The notes beneath the pieces are model-generated. The model saw only the letters and a list, made by a program, of their open reading frames with translations, was not told where the DNA came from and made no database searches. A stretch of DNA of 8,882 nt from contig CAJMNV010000081.1 of the NCBI GenBank assembly GCA_905214825.1, positions 1 through 8,882 of the forward strand, written 5' to 3'. Of this stretch, positions 7,430 to 8,882 are shown piece by piece; the stretch's first letter is position 1, and each line of letters starts with the position of its first letter. The DNA comes from an uncultured bacterium. Lineage in GTDB: Bacteria > Bacillota > Clostridia > Lachnospirales > Anaerotignaceae. The position numbers were made by a program, and so were the translations under genes.

Positions 7430-7963
7430 TCATATTGTCAAATTACGGCTGTATTTTTCCAATGTATCGATATGGCTTTTTTCCGTATCTTCTATATTGG
7501 ATTGCATACCTTTGCTTGTATTTTGGTTTTCCCCTTCACCAAGCATTGCCATCACGTCGTCAAATACACGTTGTAAATGAATACCCAAAGCCGCCATCAA
7601 ACGCACTGCGATATTATCTCGTTCTTGTATCAATGCCAGCAAAATATGTTCTGTACCCACTTGCTGTACACCCATACGTTTTGCAGTTTGCTTACTGCTT
7701 TCCATCACTTGTTTTCCTCTTGGTGTAAAACCATTTGGTATTGTCTGCGTGCGTATATTTGTTGACATTGCTTGTAATTTTTCCATCACCTGATGATATG
7801 TAACACCTTGTGCTTCCAAAGCTTTTGCAGCAACACTTTCTGTCACCAATGTCAATCCCAATAAAATATGTTCTGTACCAATATAAAGATTGCCCAATTT
7901 TGCGGCTGCTTCTTCTGCTCGTTTTAAAACTTCACGTGCTTTTTGTGTAAAATTTTCATGCAT
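7430..7963 (-). CDS. clpC: ClpC fragment: N-terminal Clp_N repeat domain (ends at the in-frame TGA)
   Basis: This is the part that would be made if the TGA terminates: 177 residues starting MHENFTQKAREVLKRAEEAA. It contains two Clp_N repeats, marked by IGTEHILLGL (about 30) and VGTEHILLAL (about 100), then a polar linker. In full-length ClpC this domain binds adaptors such as MecA/McsB and substrates. Alone it would lack any ATPase or ClpP-docking activity and could at most titrate adaptors. The SD is AGAAAGATGGTGA (7981-7969), 11 of 13 matches to the anti-SD complement, 5 bases before the ATG. A start at 7975 (four extra residues, MVNN) is possible but would lie within that SD. Confidence 0.85.
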   Translation of the reverse strand: MHENFTQKAREVLKRAEEAAAKLGNLYIGTEHILLGLTLVTESVAAKALEAQGVTYHQVMEKLQAMSTNIRTQTIPNGFTPRGKQVMESSKQTAKRMGVQQVGTEHILLALIQERDNIAVRLMAALGIHLQRVFDDVMAMLGEGENQNTSKGMQSNIEDTEKSHIDTLEKYSRNLTI

Positions 7964-7968
7964 ATTAT

Positions 7969-8031
7969 TCACCATCTTTCTGTTAGCAAATCAAAGATGT
8001 GATTGCCTATGTATTTGAAAAGAAGGAACAT
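7969..8031 (-). CDS. Possible 20-aa leader peptide upstream of clpC
   Basis: An ATG at 8031 follows GGAG by 5 bases (AAGGAAGGAGCAGAAATG on the minus strand) and reads 20 codons (starts MFLLFKYIGN, ends LLTERW) to a TGA at 7971-7969. That stop lies inside the clpC SD and only 5 bases before the clpC ATG, an arrangement suited to translational coupling or leader-peptide control. The SD of the upstream ORF is buried in the leader hairpin. No homology is recognised. Short ORFs arise easily by chance; the combined SD, spacing and stop position are the only support. Confidence 0.35.
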   Translation of the reverse strand: MFLLFKYIGNHIFDLLTERW

Positions 8032-8057
8032 TTCTGCTCCTTCCTTCTTTGATTGCT
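7985..8057 (-). promoter_or_regulatory. Structured 5' leader of clpC (nested hairpins)
   Basis: In the clpC transcript, an inner hairpin pairs 8047-8035 with 8030-8018 around a GAAA tetraloop: 13 bp including three G-U pairs, core GGAGCA/TGTTCC, followed by no convincing T-run. An outer stem pairs AGCAATCAAAGA (8057-8046) with TCTTTGATTTGCT (7997-7985), 12 pairs with one bulged base. The two share only bases 8046-8047. The inner stem masks the SD of the possible leader peptide and the outer stem falls within its codons 12-16, so translation and folding would exclude each other. It matches no riboswitch or T-box I recognise. Confidence 0.45.
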
Positions 8058-8070
8058 GAATTGTAATGTT

Positions 8071-8099
8071 ATTATAATACAGATTGATATAAATTGCAA
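8071..8099 (-). promoter_or_regulatory. Sigma-A-type promoter of clpC
   Basis: On the minus strand -35 TTGCAA (8099-8094, 4 of 6) and a perfect -10 TATAAT (8076-8071) are spaced by exactly 17 bases. The transcript would start near 8064, leaving a leader of about 100 bases. No CtsR heptad repeat (GGTCAAA-N3-GGTCAAA type) and no CIRCE element overlaps it, unlike many Firmicutes clpC promoters. Confidence 0.7.
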
Positions 8100-8102
8100 A
8101 AC

Positions 8103-8129
8103 AACTTTTTTACAATATTGGAAAAAGTT
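8103..8129. repeat. Inverted repeat in the divergent promoter region
   Basis: AACTTTTT (8103-8110) and AAAAAGTT (8122-8129) form a perfect 8-bp inverted repeat around 11 bases that include the palindrome CAATATTG (8113-8120). It begins 4 bases upstream of the clpC -35 box. It could be a regulator site or chance in AT-rich DNA. Confidence 0.3.
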
Positions 8130-8132
8130 CTG

Positions 8133-8167
8133 TAAAATATAAATTTTTCGGTATATTTTATTTTTTT
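8133..8167 (+). terminator. All-AT hairpin followed by seven T (doubtful terminator)
   Basis: TAAAATATA (8133-8141) and TATATTTTA (8152-8160) pair perfectly over 9 bp around a 10-base loop, followed by seven T (8161-8167). The shape is that of a plus-strand terminator, but the stem has no GC pair and no plus-strand gene precedes it. It might stop antisense transcripts from clpC, or be chance. Confidence 0.2.
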
Positions 8168-8177
8168 CTGCATACGC

Positions 8178-8204
8178 ACCCATTTTTGATATTGACATAG
8201 TATA
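8178..8204 (+). promoter_or_regulatory. Sigma-K-type (late mother-cell) promoter of the Cys-rich gene
   Basis: AC at 8178-8179 (within CACC), 16 bases, then CATAGTATA at 8196-8204, which fits the sigma-K pattern AC-N16/17-CATAnnnTA exactly. Transcription would start near 8211, about 30 bases before the ATG, with AAGGAGG at 8227-8233. A TTGACA at 8192-8197 overlaps it, but no sigma-A -10 lies 16-18 bases downstream. Confidence 0.55.
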
Positions 8205-8240
8205 TAAAGAAATCAAATTAAATTTTAAGGAGGCTGTCTT

Positions 8241-8882
8241 ATGGGAGCTTTTGAATTTGAAAATGATAATATCAATATCAATGCAAGAAATTGCGGTTTT
8301 AACCGCAACACAAATTACAATAACGACAAGGGAGAAACTTGTATCATTGCCCAGAAAATTTTTGACCAATGTAGAGTTCAGAAATGTTTGACACCCGATA
8401 TTTTAGGGCCTGCCAGAACCGCTAGCTGTGGTATGGGAAATTGTGTTTGTAACGATATGATGTGTGAAGGTGAAATCATCGTACCACCTGCAAATGCCAC
8501 AAGCGTGACATTGCACAACACAGAACTGAACCATATCGACATTGTACAAAAATGTCCCAGTAGCTTTCAAGAAGGTTGTTGGGATATCGAACTGCGTTAT
8601 GTATTCGATTACACACTGGAATTCCGTCGTTCCGACGGCTGTACCATCGGCTGTATTGATGGCACAAGTTCTTACAGCTTGAAAGTTTCTTTGTTTGGTT
8701 CCACAGAAGCAAATGTCACCAGTGTAACAGATTTGTATGATTGTTGTGGCAACTCTAATGGTGGGCCTTTTGTGATTGCAGAAGGCAAAGCGGTTGGCTT
8801 ATCCGCAGAGCTGAAATATCCTTCTCATTGCAATCCTTGCAACTGTGATTGTGATTATGGTTGCAATGACCACCATCATCAT
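8241..8882 (+). CDS. Cysteine-rich, probably spore-surface protein (3' end cut by window edge)
   Basis: The frame is open for 214 codons from ATG 8241 to the window edge, with AAGGAGG 7 bases upstream. The protein has 19 Cys in 214 residues (about 9%), no signal peptide and no membrane segment. Cys occur in clusters: C18, C34, C44/C49 in FDQCRVQKCLTPDILGPAR, C63/C68/C70/C75, C105/C113, C134/C138, the pair C168-C169, and a C-terminal C197/C200/C202/C204/C208 run ending in at least four His. Such composition suits disulfide cross-linking in a spore coat or exosporium layer, or metal binding. From memory, Cys-rich clostridial proteins with a DQCR-x-x-xCLTP segment followed by a CNCDCD-type stretch exist and are mostly annotated hypothetical or spore coat. 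The sigma-K-like promoter supports a late sporulation role. It is transcribed divergently from clpC. The exact family is not established; the stretch DIELRYVFDYTLEFRRSDGC may be a beta-domain core. Confidence 0.85.
   Translation, partial: MGAFEFENDNININARNCGFNRNTNYNNDKGETCIIAQKIFDQCRVQKCLTPDILGPARTASCGMGNCVCNDMMCEGEIIVPPANATSVTLHNTELNHIDIVQKCPSSFQEGCWDIELRYVFDYTLEFRRSDGCTIGCIDGTSSYSLKVSLFGSTEANVTSVTDLYDCCGNSNGGPFVIAEGKAVGLSAELKYPSHCNPCNCDCDYGCNDHHHH

Larger units (their letters stand above)
5519..7963 (-). pseudogene. clpC: clpC, ATP-dependent Clp protease ATPase subunit, interrupted by in-frame TGA at codon 178
   Basis: ClpC is a cytoplasmic AAA+ unfoldase that feeds proteins to ClpP. Reading one frame from ATG 7963 to TAA 5519 gives 814 positions, matching the usual family length of about 810. 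The order is two Clp_N repeats, linker, AAA1, UVR-type middle domain, AAA2. Codon 178 is TGA (7432-7430), in the linker: the context reads NLTI-stop-AKENKFDPIVGRE, where relatives have DLT-x-(Ile/Leu/Met)-A-x-E. The stop thus replaces a hydrophobic residue; one base change from TTA (Leu) would produce it. No frameshift is needed and no other stop occurs, so the event is recent, an error in the data, or tolerated by read-through. The organism uses TGG for Trp and no other gene here has internal TGA, so a recoded genetic code is not supported. The two halves are listed separately. The start at 7963 fits the SD (7981-7969) better than an ATG at 7975 lying inside that SD. Confidence 0.85.

Noticed and set aside
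7430..7432. Selenocysteine or recoded TGA in clpC
   Set aside because: The position is hydrophobic in relatives, ClpC is not a selenoprotein, no clear SECIS-like hairpin follows, and other genes here use TGG for Trp with no internal TGA.
8184..8198. CtsR-like box on the minus strand (GTCAATATCAAAAA)
   Set aside because: Only a partial resemblance to the tandem GGTCAAA heptads, and it lies some 90 bases upstream of the clpC -35.
8192..8220. Sigma-A promoter using TTGACA for the Cys-rich gene
   Set aside because: At 17-base spacing the -10 would be AAATTA, a poor match; the sigma-K pattern fits better.
8007..8369. 120-aa minus-strand ORF across the divergent region
   Set aside because: It overlaps the well-supported plus-strand Cys-rich gene and both promoters, is AT-driven in composition and resembles nothing known.

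Overview
The window looks like low-GC Firmicutes DNA, most likely a spore-forming member of class Clostridia (Lachnospirales-like). The reasons are AT-rich intergenic DNA, AGGAGG-type ribosome binding sites, the pairing of clpC with radA, a pyruvate carboxylase, and a cysteine-rich protein preceded by a sporulation-type promoter motif. The genus is not determinable from sequence reading alone.

Layout. Four minus-strand loci run right to left from about 8.1 kb: clpC (7963 to 5519), a 137-residue conserved small protein (5390 to 4977), radA (4924 to 3548) and pyc, pyruvate carboxylase (3402 to beyond position 1; cut by the window edge shortly after the biotin site). One plus-strand gene starts at 8241 and runs off the right edge. 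It encodes a Cys-rich protein, probably a spore-surface structural protein. The 277-base divergent region 7964-8240 holds the clpC promoter and leader and the promoter of the Cys-rich gene.

Main points. (1) clpC is interrupted by an in-frame TGA (7432-7430) between its N-domain and first ATPase domain; both sides are otherwise intact and in the same frame. (2) The clpC leader can fold into nested hairpins and contains a possible 20-codon upstream ORF with its own SD, ending 5 bases before the clpC ATG. (3) The Cys-rich gene is preceded by AC-N16-CATAGTATA, an exact fit to the late mother-cell sigma-K pattern. (4) The small gene is followed by a strong intrinsic terminator that sits in front of radA, whose real start is a TTG downstream of it. 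(5) pyc contains a run of nine G in its conserved Trp-Gly-Gly-Ala motif.

How they fit. ClpC (protein quality control) and RadA (recombinational repair) are classic neighbours in Firmicutes, but the usual ctsR-mcsA-mcsB genes are not immediately upstream here and I see no CtsR or CIRCE operator. pyc is an anaplerotic housekeeping gene with its own promoter and is probably an independent unit. I found no rRNA, tRNA, CRISPR array, insertion sequence or attachment site.
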